IMG/VR virus record: IMGVR_UViG_3300046680_000318
Coordinates: 1-34,105 of that record
Strand: one strand, 5' to 3'
Length of the DNA: 34,105 nucleotides
Source of the DNA: a virus
Position numbers and translations under genes: made by a program. The notes below the pieces were generated by a model, which worked only from the letters and a program-made list of their open reading frames with translations, was not told the origin of the DNA and did not search any database. Shown one piece after another: positions 8,318 through 16,036 of this stretch (its first letter is position 1; each line of letters begins with the position of its first letter).

Positions 8318-8542
8318 GTGGCGATCGAACCCACCAACGGGAACGGTCGCCACGGTCTGATTGCCAATGTCAGCGACAAGCTGATCCGCGCGCTGCCACC
8401 GGCATTTTTATTGCTGGTGCTGCTGAATATCTGTTTCCTCGGTGTCGCAACGTGGACGTTCTCGCATAACACCGAAGTGCGAAACACCATGTTGACCAAG
8501 ATCATCGAAAGCTGCCTCACCCGGCCGCCCGCGCGCGACTAG
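8318..8542 (+). CDS. Small single-pass membrane protein
   Basis: A 74-residue protein with a GTG start at 8318. It has a polar N-terminus (MAIEPTNGNGRHG), then one strong hydrophobic helix at residues ~27-49 (LPPAFLLLVLLNICFLGVA), then a polar C-terminal tail with one Cys (IIESCLTRPPARD). No signal peptidase site is evident. A single-helix protein at the sheath-tube junction may be a holin-like or membrane-associated accessory, but no lysis gene is next to it. Not recognised further. Confidence 0.6.
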   Translation: MAIEPTNGNGRHGLIANVSDKLIRALPPAFLLLVLLNICFLGVATWTFSHNTEVRNTMLTKIIESCLTRPPARD

Positions 8543-8600
8543 CGCGCCCCTCACCACAATCCACGCCTGCCCCAAAGCGAAATCCTGAAAGGAGGTCGTT

Positions 8601-9053
8601 GTGACCACGTATTCGTTCATTGACGTGGCCGCGTCCATCGTCGGACCCGGCGGTAGCTTCTCACTCGGCTATGGCTCGGGTAACTCCGAGGAAGGCATCT
8701 CCATTGCCATGACCGAAGATAAAAACACGATGACAATTGGGGCCGATGGCAGCGTGATGCACTCGTTGCACGCTGGCAATGGCGGCACCGTGACGCTGCG
8801 GTTTCTGAAAACCAGCCCGACAAATCAAATGCTGTCGGTGATGCTCGATCTGCAACGCGTGTCATCGGCGCTGTGGGGCAACAACACCATCGTGGTGTCC
8901 GATCCGGCGCGCGGCGATCAGATCAGTTGCAGGCAATGCGCCTTCGTCCGCTGGCCCAACGTCAACTACGCGAAAGACGGCGGCACCCAGGAATGGACGT
9001 TCCACGCCGGATCGATCGACGGAATCCTGGGCGACGGCACGGCGGGAGTGTAG
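8601..9053 (+). CDS. Tail tube protein, DUF3277 family
   Basis: A 150-residue protein with a GTG start behind a near-perfect ribosome site (AAAGGAGG, six to seven bases upstream). The sequence reads TYSFIDVAASIVGPGG, EGISIAMTEDKNTMTIGADG, GTVTLRFLKTSPTN and a final EWTFHAG strand. This matches the DUF3277 family, the tube subunits of contractile tails. The tube is the inner channel through which DNA passes and is the most abundant tail component after the sheath, which fits the strong start signal. It is followed by the tail assembly chaperone. Confidence 0.88.
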   Translation: MTTYSFIDVAASIVGPGGSFSLGYGSGNSEEGISIAMTEDKNTMTIGADGSVMHSLHAGNGGTVTLRFLKTSPTNQMLSVMLDLQRVSSALWGNNTIVVSDPARGDQISCRQCAFVRWPNVNYAKDGGTQEWTFHAGSIDGILGDGTAGV

Positions 9054-9056
9054 CCC

Positions 9057-9521
9057 ATGGCAGAATTTGACAGCGGCGGGCACCACTACCGCACCGAGCG
9101 AATGAACGCGCGCGATCAGTTGCATCTGTTGCGCGGCCTCGGCCCGTTGTTCGGACCCATGGCGCGCGCTGCCATGTTAAGCGAAACGGCGGACGATGTG
9201 ACGCGCCGTATCCACGTTATGATTCCATTCTTCGAGGCGTTCTCCAAGATGGAAAAACACGAGGTGGATGTGCTGGTCGATCGCTGCCTGAGTGTGACCC
9301 GCCGACGCGAGGGGGGCGGCAATGGGACCAGCCAATACGGGCCGCCGATGCACAGTGGTTCGCGTGATCAATACGAGGACCTGAGCCTGGGCGATCTGAT
9401 GACGATTTGCTGGGAGGTGGTGCAGGACAATCTGGGGGGTTTTTTCGCTACCGCGTCGCCGCCGGGAGCCGGGAATATCCCGCACTCGCCGCCGCTCGCG
9501 ATGCCGATGTCAGTTTCATGA
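9057..9521 (+). CDS. Tail assembly chaperone (G-like), zero-frame product
   Basis: A 154-residue protein directly after the tube and before the hub and tape measure, where tail assembly chaperones are encoded. Helical N-terminal part: RMNARDQLHLLRGLGPLFGP, ADDVTRRIHVMIPFFEAFSKM, VDVLVDRCLSVTRRR. A slippery run of six G then six T at 9434-9445 lies at codons 126-130, and a second frame continues past it to 9703. The tail after the slip point (ATASPPGAGNIPHSPP) is low-complexity and would be replaced in the fusion. The stop overlaps the ATG of the next ORF by ATGA. Confidence 0.75.
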   Translation: MAEFDSGGHHYRTERMNARDQLHLLRGLGPLFGPMARAAMLSETADDVTRRIHVMIPFFEAFSKMEKHEVDVLVDRCLSVTRRREGGGNGTSQYGPPMHSGSRDQYEDLSLGDLMTICWEVVQDNLGGFFATASPPGAGNIPHSPPLAMPMSVS

Positions 9522-9703
9522 GCATGGCCAACGACGAAGGGTTTCTGATGGCACCCGTGCTGAACGGTCTGTGCCGTCTGGAAAGCCTGCTCGACGGCAC
9601 GCTGAGCCTGGAACACATCGCCTGGGCGAATGACGCATTGGCGGTGCGCGAGGAAAACAAGGCGCGCCAGCAACAGGCGGCCGAGGAAAGGGCGCGCAAG
9701 TGA
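9057..9703 (+). CDS. Probable -1 frameshift fusion of tail assembly chaperone (GT-like)
   Basis: If ribosomes slip -1 at GGGTTTT (9437-9443) or the overlapping TTTTTTC (9440-9446), the reading frame passes from the G-like chaperone into the ORF ending at 9703. This gives a protein of about 215 residues ending in the Ala/Glu-rich QQQAAEERARK. In many tailed phages the two chaperone forms (G and GT in lambda) come from this kind of slippage; GT helps recruit the tape measure during tail assembly. A small 5-bp stem (9470-9482) lies 24 bases after the slip site. The frame arithmetic is direct; use of the shift is inferred. Confidence 0.6.
9434..9446 (+). promoter_or_regulatory. Slippery sequence for programmed -1 frameshift
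   Basis: Six G followed by six T and a C. In the zero frame this provides two canonical X-XXY-YYZ heptamers, G-GGT-TTT and T-TTT-TTC. The downstream frame is at -1 relative to the chaperone ORF and is open across the site, as required. It lies between tube and hub genes, the standard place for this kind of signal. Confidence 0.65.
9518..9703 (+). CDS. Small tail protein, DUF6889-like (independent start)
   Basis: A 61-residue ORF whose ATG overlaps the upstream stop (ATGA at 9518), so it could be made alone by re-initiation. The sequence LNGLCRLESLLDGTLSLEHIAWANDALAV, quoted in parts here (LCRLESLLDGTL; IAWANDALAV), resembles short DUF6889-type phage proteins found after the chaperone. It ends in a highly charged EENKARQQQAAEERARK helix. 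It is also the C-terminal part of the predicted frameshift fusion; both products may exist. It ends in a GTGA overlap with the hub gene. Confidence 0.65.
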   Translation: MSMANDEGFLMAPVLNGLCRLESLLDGTLSLEHIAWANDALAVREENKARQQQAAEERARK

Positions 9704-10854
9704 GCGTCACGACCACCCCACGCGTTGACGGCGGCAGCGGTGGCGGCGGTGGCGGTTCCGACATCACCCTGCCGCCCGTTGAGGTGACCGCAAAGCGCCT
9801 GCCGATCACCGCACCGTCCAATGTCACCTCGGTGCGCTCACCGAACGACGGCAAGACGCAGCAAGGCGAACAGCTATGGATGCGCAAATGGAAGCTGACG
9901 GTCGGCACGCCACAGGGCGACAAGGCGATGGACCTGTCGCTGTTGGATTTTGAGTTCACCATCAATCAAGATCGCTACAAAGTGCCGTGGACCGGCCGCA
10001 TTAAGATTTGGAATGTCGGCGACAACATCATCAGCCGGATGAACAAGGAACTGACCAAGGTCTACCTCAAGGCTGGCTATCAGGAGCCATCCAACCAGTA
10101 TGGCGATCTGTTCGCGGGGCAGATCAACTATTTCAAGCACGGTCGCCAGAACGCGACCGACACGTTTGTGGAAATTTTCGCCAGCACGTTTGAGGACCCG
10201 CTACGTTCGGCCATCGTCAACACGTGGCTGCCGGTGGGCTACGCCAAGAAAGACGAAATCCAGGCGGTGGCGGCGGCGCTGGCGCCGTGGGGCATCACGC
10301 TTGGTCAGGTGACCGATCTGAAGGACGCCAACACCAAGGCACCACGCGGCAAGCTGATGTTTGGCATGGCGGCGGATTATATGCGCGACATTGAGCGCAC
10401 CCAGAAAGCGCATTTCTTTACCGACACCGACGGGCGGCTGCATTTGTTGAAGGATAGCGAAGCGCTGGCGCTCGGCAGTGAGACGATCCCGATTTTGACC
10501 AGCAAGACCGGACTGATCGATGTGCCGACTACGACGTTGGATGGCGCGGCCGAGGTGCAGTGTCTGCTGAACCCCCGCATCACCCCAGGCACACGCATCA
10601 GGATCGCCAACAAGACCGCGCATAAGAAACCCGACGAGGCGATCACCAAATACACCAACGTCGACACATCTGTTTTGGTGGCGGACGCCTACAAGCTGTC
10701 GCTGACCGAATTCAACTTCCACGCCGACGGCACCTACACCGTGGGCGCGGTGCGCCACCAAGGGGCGAACCGGGGCAATCCCTGGTATTCCCACATCATC
10801 ACGCTGAAGGTTGACCAAGTGCCCGGCCTGACGACCAGCGCGGGCGCCGCCTGA
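9700..10854 (+). CDS. Baseplate hub protein
   Basis: A 384-residue protein with a GTG start overlapping the previous stop (GTGA). It begins with a Gly/Ser run (VDGGSGGGGGGSD) and a PPVEVTAKR segment, then a beta-rich body (MRKWKLTVGT, LDFEFTINQD, WTGRIKIWNV, VYLKAGY, LFAGQINYFKHGRQNATDTF). The strand pattern 'a-V.V..G Y....G.lF.G.i......... D' is that of gpD/gp27-like hub proteins of contractile tails. The hub holds the spike and starts tube assembly. It precedes the tape measure here, while in many related phages the tape measure comes first. Confidence 0.72.
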   Translation: MSVTTTPRVDGGSGGGGGGSDITLPPVEVTAKRLPITAPSNVTSVRSPNDGKTQQGEQLWMRKWKLTVGTPQGDKAMDLSLLDFEFTINQDRYKVPWTGRIKIWNVGDNIISRMNKELTKVYLKAGYQEPSNQYGDLFAGQINYFKHGRQNATDTFVEIFASTFEDPLRSAIVNTWLPVGYAKKDEIQAVAAALAPWGITLGQVTDLKDANTKAPRGKLMFGMAADYMRDIERTQKAHFFTDTDGRLHLLKDSEALALGSETIPILTSKTGLIDVPTTTLDGAAEVQCLLNPRITPGTRIRIANKTAHKKPDEAITKYTNVDTSVLVADAYKLSLTEFNFHADGTYTVGAVRHQGANRGNPWYSHIITLKVDQVPGLTTSAGAA

Positions 10855-13256
10855 TGGCACAGACGCTTGAAGAATTTCTGATCTCAGTCAAATACAACAT
10901 CGACGCACCGTCGCAGCAGACTTTCTTCAATGCCATGAAGCGTGCCGCCACCTCGGTGGCAGGTGTCGCGGGTGAACTGACCGGCCTCGGCCTCGCGGTG
11001 ATGAAGATCGCCGACATGATGGCGCAGTCGGGCGAGAAACTCTATTGGATGAGCCAACGCCTGGGCGACAGCGTCGCCGATATTCAGGGCTTGGCCTACG
11101 CCATGTCGGGCCTGGGCGAATCGGCCGAGCAGGCAACGGCAGGCATTGAACGCTTCGGCGCCTGGACCCGCAGCATGGGACCGGCTGCGACGGGCTATCT
11201 GCACGCACTCGGCATCACCGCCACCGACACGGTCGGGCGGATGCGCCAGCTTGGTGAATACTTCCGCGCCCATGGCGGCACCCAGGCACAGCAAGGCACC
11301 TTGGAATACGCGCTGACGCTGCGCCGCGCCCAGATGATGGGCATTGACGAGCAGACCATGCTGGCGGCCAGTAGCGGCAAGCTGGAACAGAATCTGCAAC
11401 AGGCTGGCCTGATGCAGCGGCTGGTATGGGGCGCGAACTGGCAGAGCGGACCACAGCAGTTCGCGACGCAGTCCGTGGAGGTGATGAACCGGTTCCGCCA
11501 GATGGGGTTTTTCTTTCAAAACCTCACCCAGCAATTTGGGCTTGGCCTGTTCAACGCGATCTTGCCGGAACTGGACAAGATCAACGCGCTGTTGATCGAC
11601 ATGCTGCCCGCCATCCAGCGGTTTCTCAATCATCTGATCAGCTACGCACCGGCCGCGCTGCAATTCCTGCAAGACATCATGCGCGGTTTCAAGTTCATGC
11701 TGGAAATTGCCACGTTTGCCATGGAGACCTGGGACAAGCTGCCCGGTGTGGTGCAGCACGCGGTGGAAGCAATGCTATTGTTCCCCTCGGCGCTGAAGCT
11801 GATGGGATCGCCGCTGTTCTGGATACTCGGTGGCATCACCGCACTGTTGCTGTTGCTGGACGATTACCAGCACTGGCAGAAGGATCAGGAGACCGGCAGT
11901 AAGGAACAGCACAGCTATTTCAAATGGGACGCGATTGATAATTTCATGAAGCCGATCATCGCCGCCTACAAGACGATGAGCGAATACGTCGACAAGGTGA
12001 TGCCCATCAAAGGGCTGTTCGATATGTTCGCGTCTACCACTGCGGCTGTCGGTCTGTTGGCGATCAGCGGCGCGTTGGACGGCATTATGACGCGGCTGTT
12101 GGCGATGGGCACTTTCCTGATGCTCAACCCGATTGGGGTTGGGATCATGGCGGCGCTGGGACTGCTTGACGTTGCGGTGTTCGGCAAGCAGGGCAACGCG
12201 ATTATTGAAAAGCGCGCCAAAGAACTCGGCTACACCATCCAAGGTGAAGGCACGCCAAATCCAACCTTCACCAAAGACGGCAAGACGCTGGACTACGGAC
12301 AGATGATGCGGGAGGAAGGGTTCGGTCCATCCGGCGTCACGTTCGGGCAGGCGCATGGTTTCAAGCCGCTGCCATGGCAACCGGGCTACAAGGACGATCA
12401 ACCGTTCACGCTGCCTGATCTGAAACGCCCGGCGCCGGGCGAAGGGCGGCACGATGAGCCGACCCCGGGTGATGACACCGGCAAGGGCATGATCCTCGGC
12501 ATGCGGGGCGGCGGGCGATACCAGACCGCATCCACCGGCTGGATCGGTGGCCCGAGCGACGCGGGCGGTAACAGCGACCCGTTCTACAATATGTTGCGCT
12601 TTAATCTCGACGCCATCATCGAAAAGCTGAGCGATCTGTTGGACACGCTCAACGCGATGGCGCTGAAGATGGGCGTCGAGCGGGGCGACCTGGGCGGCGG
12701 CGGCAGAACTGGCGGCGGCGGTGGCGGCGACGGTGATCTGTTGCCACCGGGCGCGTCACCGGAAGAACAAGAGGCGCGGCTACGCCAGATCGAGCAACGC
12801 GAGTCGGGTGGCCAAAACATCAATAACCGGACGGGGCCTGGGGGCAGCCCAGCAAGCAGCGCGTCGGGCTTCTACCAGATGATCGACAGCACGTGGCTAC
12901 ACGCGGCGCACCTCGCTGGCATCAACACGCAGCACTACCCCCGCGCCATCGACGCGCCGTGGGACATCCAGCACAAGGCCGCGCTGGCACTGATCAACGA
13001 GCAGGGCGAACGGCCGTGGATTTCCAGCGCGGGGCATCATCTGTCGCACCAGCCGCTTGGGTCCGATGATACCAGTCCAGGCTGGGCGGGGCGCGCACTT
13101 ACCGGGCAGCGACACAGCGGCATAATCCAGAACAACAACACCAACATCTCGGTCGTGGCACCCAGCCCCGCGTCAGCGGGGGCACAGGTCGCCGAGCATC
13201 AGATACGCATCCATGAACACCATTCGCGCTTCACCGCAGGGAAATTACTGGCATGA
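10854..13256 (+). CDS. Tape measure protein with C-terminal lytic transglycosylase-like domain
   Basis: An 800-residue protein. The first ~250 residues are helical (QTFFNAMKRAATSVAGVAGE; EQATAGIERFGAWTRSMGPA). Hydrophobic, membrane-like helices occur at ~313-340 (SPLFWILGGITALLLLLDD) and ~400-440 (LLAISGALDGIM; IGVGIMAALGLLDVAVFG), as is usual for tape measures that insert into the host membrane. After a Gly-rich linker, residues ~640-755 form a transglycosylase/lysozyme-like domain: QIEQRESGG (probable catalytic Glu ~650), then SASGFYQMIDSTW. This domain would open the peptidoglycan during injection. It sets tail length and starts in a TGATG overlap with the hub. Confidence 0.88.
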   Translation: MAQTLEEFLISVKYNIDAPSQQTFFNAMKRAATSVAGVAGELTGLGLAVMKIADMMAQSGEKLYWMSQRLGDSVADIQGLAYAMSGLGESAEQATAGIERFGAWTRSMGPAATGYLHALGITATDTVGRMRQLGEYFRAHGGTQAQQGTLEYALTLRRAQMMGIDEQTMLAASSGKLEQNLQQAGLMQRLVWGANWQSGPQQFATQSVEVMNRFRQMGFFFQNLTQQFGLGLFNAILPELDKINALLIDMLPAIQRFLNHLISYAPAALQFLQDIMRGFKFMLEIATFAMETWDKLPGVVQHAVEAMLLFPSALKLMGSPLFWILGGITALLLLLDDYQHWQKDQETGSKEQHSYFKWDAIDNFMKPIIAAYKTMSEYVDKVMPIKGLFDMFASTTAAVGLLAISGALDGIMTRLLAMGTFLMLNPIGVGIMAALGLLDVAVFGKQGNAIIEKRAKELGYTIQGEGTPNPTFTKDGKTLDYGQMMREEGFGPSGVTFGQAHGFKPLPWQPGYKDDQPFTLPDLKRPAPGEGRHDEPTPGDDTGKGMILGMRGGGRYQTASTGWIGGPSDAGGNSDPFYNMLRFNLDAIIEKLSDLLDTLNAMALKMGVERGDLGGGGRTGGGGGGDGDLLPPGASPEEQEARLRQIEQRESGGQNINNRTGPGGSPASSASGFYQMIDSTWLHAAHLAGINTQHYPRAIDAPWDIQHKAALALINEQGERPWISSAGHHLSHQPLGSDDTSPGWAGRALTGQRHSGIIQNNNTNISVVAPSPASAGAQVAEHQIRIHEHHSRFTAGKLLA

Positions 13257-14002
13257 GCGGGGCACTGCTTGGCATCTCGGCGGTTGGCGGCATCGCACAG
13301 CAGGCGCTGCAAGCCACCGGCCTGATGCCCGCGTGGTTCCGCGCGCCACGCTCGATCGGCGACAGTAGCAGCAAGGGCGGGGCGATCATTCCCGACGTGA
13401 CGATTGAGGAACAGCACAGCGACCGGTTGACCGTGACGCAGCACCCGATCGCCGACGGTTCGCCGATCCACGACCACGCCTACAAGCTGCCCGCGACGGT
13501 GGTGATGCGGATCGGGTTTTCTAATTCCAACATCGTCGGCGCGGCGGTGCAGGGTTTTCAATCGGGCGGTGGGTTCTCTGATATTGGCGGCGGCCTCGCG
13601 GGCGCTGGCCAGGGGCTGTTATCGGCGGCGACCGAGCAGCGTTGCAACGACATCTATAAGAAACTGGTGAAGCTGCAATTTGATCAAGAGGCATGGGACC
13701 AGGGCATGGCGCCGCTGGCTGCATTCAGTCTGACCACCGGCAAACGGCCTTACAAGAACATGGTGATCACCGAACTGTCGATGCGCAACGACAAGACCAC
13801 GGAATACGCCCTGATCATCGAAGTGCACATGCAGGAAGTGTTCATCGTCAAAACCGCGTCGACCACCCAGCCGTCGCAAACCAATCAGTCCAACCCGGAA
13901 AAAACCGCATCACCCACCGACCAGACGGATAAGAGCGCGACACCCACGCCCAATCCGAATTCGTTCATAAAACGTGGCGCTGATTTTTTCTTCGGGGCGT
14001 GA
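13253..14002 (+). CDS. Dit-like baseplate/tail protein
   Basis: A 249-residue protein starting in an ATGA overlap. It contains GAIIPDVTIEEQHSD near residue 43, then LTVTQHPIADGSPIHDHAYK, and the strand LPATVVMRIGFSN. This is the pattern of Dit-like N-terminal domains (IpDv.i.E.h.d.l.iT.hPVe.Ga.ItDH). A later strand pair (KNMVITELSM, YALIIEVHMQEVFIV) is also typical. The last ~45 residues are Thr/Ser/Asn/Pro-rich and probably disordered. Dit-like rings link tube to baseplate. Confidence 0.75.
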   Translation: MSGALLGISAVGGIAQQALQATGLMPAWFRAPRSIGDSSSKGGAIIPDVTIEEQHSDRLTVTQHPIADGSPIHDHAYKLPATVVMRIGFSNSNIVGAAVQGFQSGGGFSDIGGGLAGAGQGLLSAATEQRCNDIYKKLVKLQFDQEAWDQGMAPLAAFSLTTGKRPYKNMVITELSMRNDKTTEYALIIEVHMQEVFIVKTASTTQPSQTNQSNPEKTASPTDQTDKSATPTPNPNSFIKRGADFFFGA

Positions 14003-14004
14003 TC

Positions 14005-14358
14005 ATGCAGTCGTTTGAAATCCCGCTATCGGGCACGCCGCAGCGGTTCACCATCTCGCTGCCGCTGGAAAACAACCCGACCGGCGCGCTGGTGTCCTAT
14101 GTGATGACGTTCCAGTATCGCGACGCCGAGCCGTCCATGGCGGGCGGCTGCGGCTGGACGCTCGATCTGGCTGACCAGTTTGGCAACGCCATCCTGTGCG
14201 GCGTGCCGCTGGTGACCGGCGCGGACCTGTTACGCCAGTATGACTATCTGGCGCTGGGTGGCCACCTTGCGGTGGTGTCCGACGGTCTGCCCGACGAGGT
14301 TCCGTCGTTCGACAACCTCGGTTCCGGTTCACATCTATTTTGGGTGACCATACCATGA
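14005..14358 (+). CDS. Baseplate plug protein
   Basis: A 117-residue protein; the ATG at 14005 is preferred, but an in-frame GTG at 13999 overlapping the upstream stop is possible. It reads QSFEIPLSGTPQRFTISL, YVMTFQYRD, GGCGWTLDLAD, FGNAILCGVPLVTGADLLRQY, then LGGHLAVVSDG. This matches the small beta-rich plug family found between Dit-like/hub and spike genes in small contractile-tail phages. It is thought to link hub and spike. It ends in an ATGA overlap with the spike gene. Confidence 0.68.
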   Translation: MQSFEIPLSGTPQRFTISLPLENNPTGALVSYVMTFQYRDAEPSMAGGCGWTLDLADQFGNAILCGVPLVTGADLLRQYDYLALGGHLAVVSDGLPDEVPSFDNLGSGSHLFWVTIP

Positions 14359-15077
14359 GCGAAGCCGCTGGACCGCTGGAATACCGCCAGCACTACGCCA
14401 CCGACATCGAGGCGATGCAGACCCATCTGGACGGACGGCAGGCGCAAATCCATACCGCGATGCCGGGCCACATCGTCAGCTATGACCCGGCCAGCATGAC
14501 GGTCACGGTGCAGATCGGCTTGCAGGCGCTGCGCGAGATGACCGATGGCAGCATACAGCCGGTGACCATTCAACCGATCAGAAATGTGCCCGTGATGTTC
14601 CCGACCGGGGGCGGCCACACCCTGACGTTTCCGATTAAGCCGGGCGACGAATGTCTGGTGATCTTCACCGAACGCAGCATCGACAATTGGTATCAGCACG
14701 GCGGCACCCAGCAACCGAACGACTACCGGATGCATGATATCAACGACGCGCTGTGCTTCGTCGGCATCCGCAGCCAACCGAACGTGCTGGGTGGTGGCGC
14801 TGCCACTCACGCTGGCGTGGCGACAACGGCGTCGGCTGACACCGTGCAACTCCGCAGTGACGACGGCCAGACCTACATTGAACTCGATGGCGCTGGCCGC
14901 GCAGTGAACATCCGCTGTCCGGGCGTCATCACGCTGGATTGCGTGTCGCTGCACGTGACCGGCGATATTCAGTGTTATTCCGAGGTGTTCGCCCAATCGC
15001 AGACTATGGGCTTCGTCACCCTGTCGAAGCACTTCAAGCACAGCGGCTCGCCGTCCACTCCGACGCCGGGGACCTGA
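14355..15077 (+). CDS. Baseplate spike protein (gpV / Gp138 N-terminal type)
   Basis: A 240-residue protein; the start at 14355 is set by the ATGA overlap. It has an OB-like N-terminal half (MPGHIVSYDPASMTVTVQIG; NVPVMFPTGGGHTLTFPIKP; GDECLVIFTERSIDNWYQHG), the known layout of Gp138/gpV spikes. It continues with a beta-repeat stalk (YIELDGAGRAVNIRCPGVIT). The end carries KHFKHSGSPSTPTPGT; the His-x-His arrangement near the tip recalls the metal-binding tip of P2-type spikes. The spike is the tip that pierces the outer membrane. Confidence 0.8.
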   Translation: MSEAAGPLEYRQHYATDIEAMQTHLDGRQAQIHTAMPGHIVSYDPASMTVTVQIGLQALREMTDGSIQPVTIQPIRNVPVMFPTGGGHTLTFPIKPGDECLVIFTERSIDNWYQHGGTQQPNDYRMHDINDALCFVGIRSQPNVLGGGAATHAGVATTASADTVQLRSDDGQTYIELDGAGRAVNIRCPGVITLDCVSLHVTGDIQCYSEVFAQSQTMGFVTLSKHFKHSGSPSTPTPGT

Positions 15078-15079
15078 CC

Positions 15080-15610
15080 ATGCGCTATCGCAGACTGGAC
15101 GCCAATGGCGACATGACGTTCGGCCAGGGCCTGGGCAATTTCTGGATCAACCAGCCCGAGGCGGTGGCACAGTCGGTGTTGACCCGGCTGCGGCTCAACC
15201 TCGGCGAATGGTTCTACGACACCAGCGACGGCACGCCGTGGAACACCGAGGTCCTGGGCGAACGCACCCAGTCCACCCGCGACGTGGTGGTGCAAGACCG
15301 GGTGCAGACCACCACGGGGGTGGTGGAGATCATCAGCTATGGCTCGCTGTTCGATCCCAACACCCGCACGTGGACGGCCGCCATGACGCTGCAAACGGTC
15401 TACGGGCCGGTGGCGCTGGTCGCCACTAAACTGCCGGGCATCGTGCCGCCGCTGCCTGGGGCGGCCCCCGCAGGCGCGGCAATGGCCGCCTCCGGGCTTG
15501 GCATTCAGGGTGGCACGCCGCTCACCATGGTGCCCGCCGATCTGACCCAGGGGCCACGCAGCGATATCACCGATTTTGAGATTCAAACCCTGAACGCGGG
15601 AAGCTGGTAG
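15080..15610 (+). CDS. Baseplate wedge protein, gp25 / W-like
   Basis: A 176-residue protein. The ATG at 15080 follows the spike stop by two bases. The N-terminal ~115 residues show the gp25-like fold marks: ALTRLRL-type helix (VLTRLRLNLGEWFYDTSDG), then PWNTEVLGER, DVVVQDRVQTTTGV, VEIISYGSLFD. A Pro/Ala/Gly-rich linker leads to a terminal module that begins GGTPLTMVPADLTQ and ends NAGSW. That module is not part of ordinary gp25 proteins and recurs at the end of the next gene. gp25 joins wedges to the sheath at the start of contraction. Confidence 0.85.
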   Translation: MRYRRLDANGDMTFGQGLGNFWINQPEAVAQSVLTRLRLNLGEWFYDTSDGTPWNTEVLGERTQSTRDVVVQDRVQTTTGVVEIISYGSLFDPNTRTWTAAMTLQTVYGPVALVATKLPGIVPPLPGAAPAGAAMAASGLGIQGGTPLTMVPADLTQGPRSDITDFEIQTLNAGSW

Positions 15611-16036
15611 ATGCCACTGGCCATCCTGAAGCCCGACCCGCCATCGCGCGTGCTGCGGGCGCGGCAAGCGCCCCGTCCGCGTCCCCAGGTGGCGCTACGC
15701 GTCGCAGCGCCGCGACTGCGGCTCGTTGCCCCGCCTGCCGTCGCAGCCCCGCCACGCCCCGCCAGGGCGCGCCCTGCGGCCTTGGCCTTGCCGAAGCTGC
15801 AACCGGTGCTGCGGCTGGTGCTGCCGACGCCACCCCGGCCGGTGCGCCTCGTGCTGCGCGCACCAGCGCCGCCAGCGCCTGTGCCAACGCCGCTGGCCGA
15901 GGTGACGGGGGCGGTCGCGGTGGGTGTGCTGGGCACGGGCGGCACCCGGGTGATCATGGTGCCCGCTGACCTGACCCAGACCGGGCTGGTCAACATCACG
16001 CAATTCCGGATTTCGCTGGCAGCGGGAGTTTGGTGA
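15611..16036 (+). CDS. Pro/Ala/Arg-rich protein sharing the wedge protein's C-terminal module
   Basis: A 141-residue protein that starts on the base after the wedge stop and ends on the base before the gpJ-like start. Residues 1-95 are low-complexity and basic, rich in Pro, Ala, Arg and Leu (e.g. RQAPRPRPQVALRVAAPRLR). The last ~32 residues (GGTRVIMVPADLTQ to LAAGVW) align with the end of the upstream gp25-like protein, including MVPADLTQ and the terminal AG-x-W. It seems to be a partial duplication joined to a disordered linker. I do not recognise a function. The gap-free placement and shared module support it as a real gene. Confidence 0.6.
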   Translation: MPLAILKPDPPSRVLRARQAPRPRPQVALRVAAPRLRLVAPPAVAAPPRPARARPAALALPKLQPVLRLVLPTPPRPVRLVLRAPAPPAPVPTPLAEVTGAVAVGVLGTGGTRVIMVPADLTQTGLVNITQFRISLAAGVW

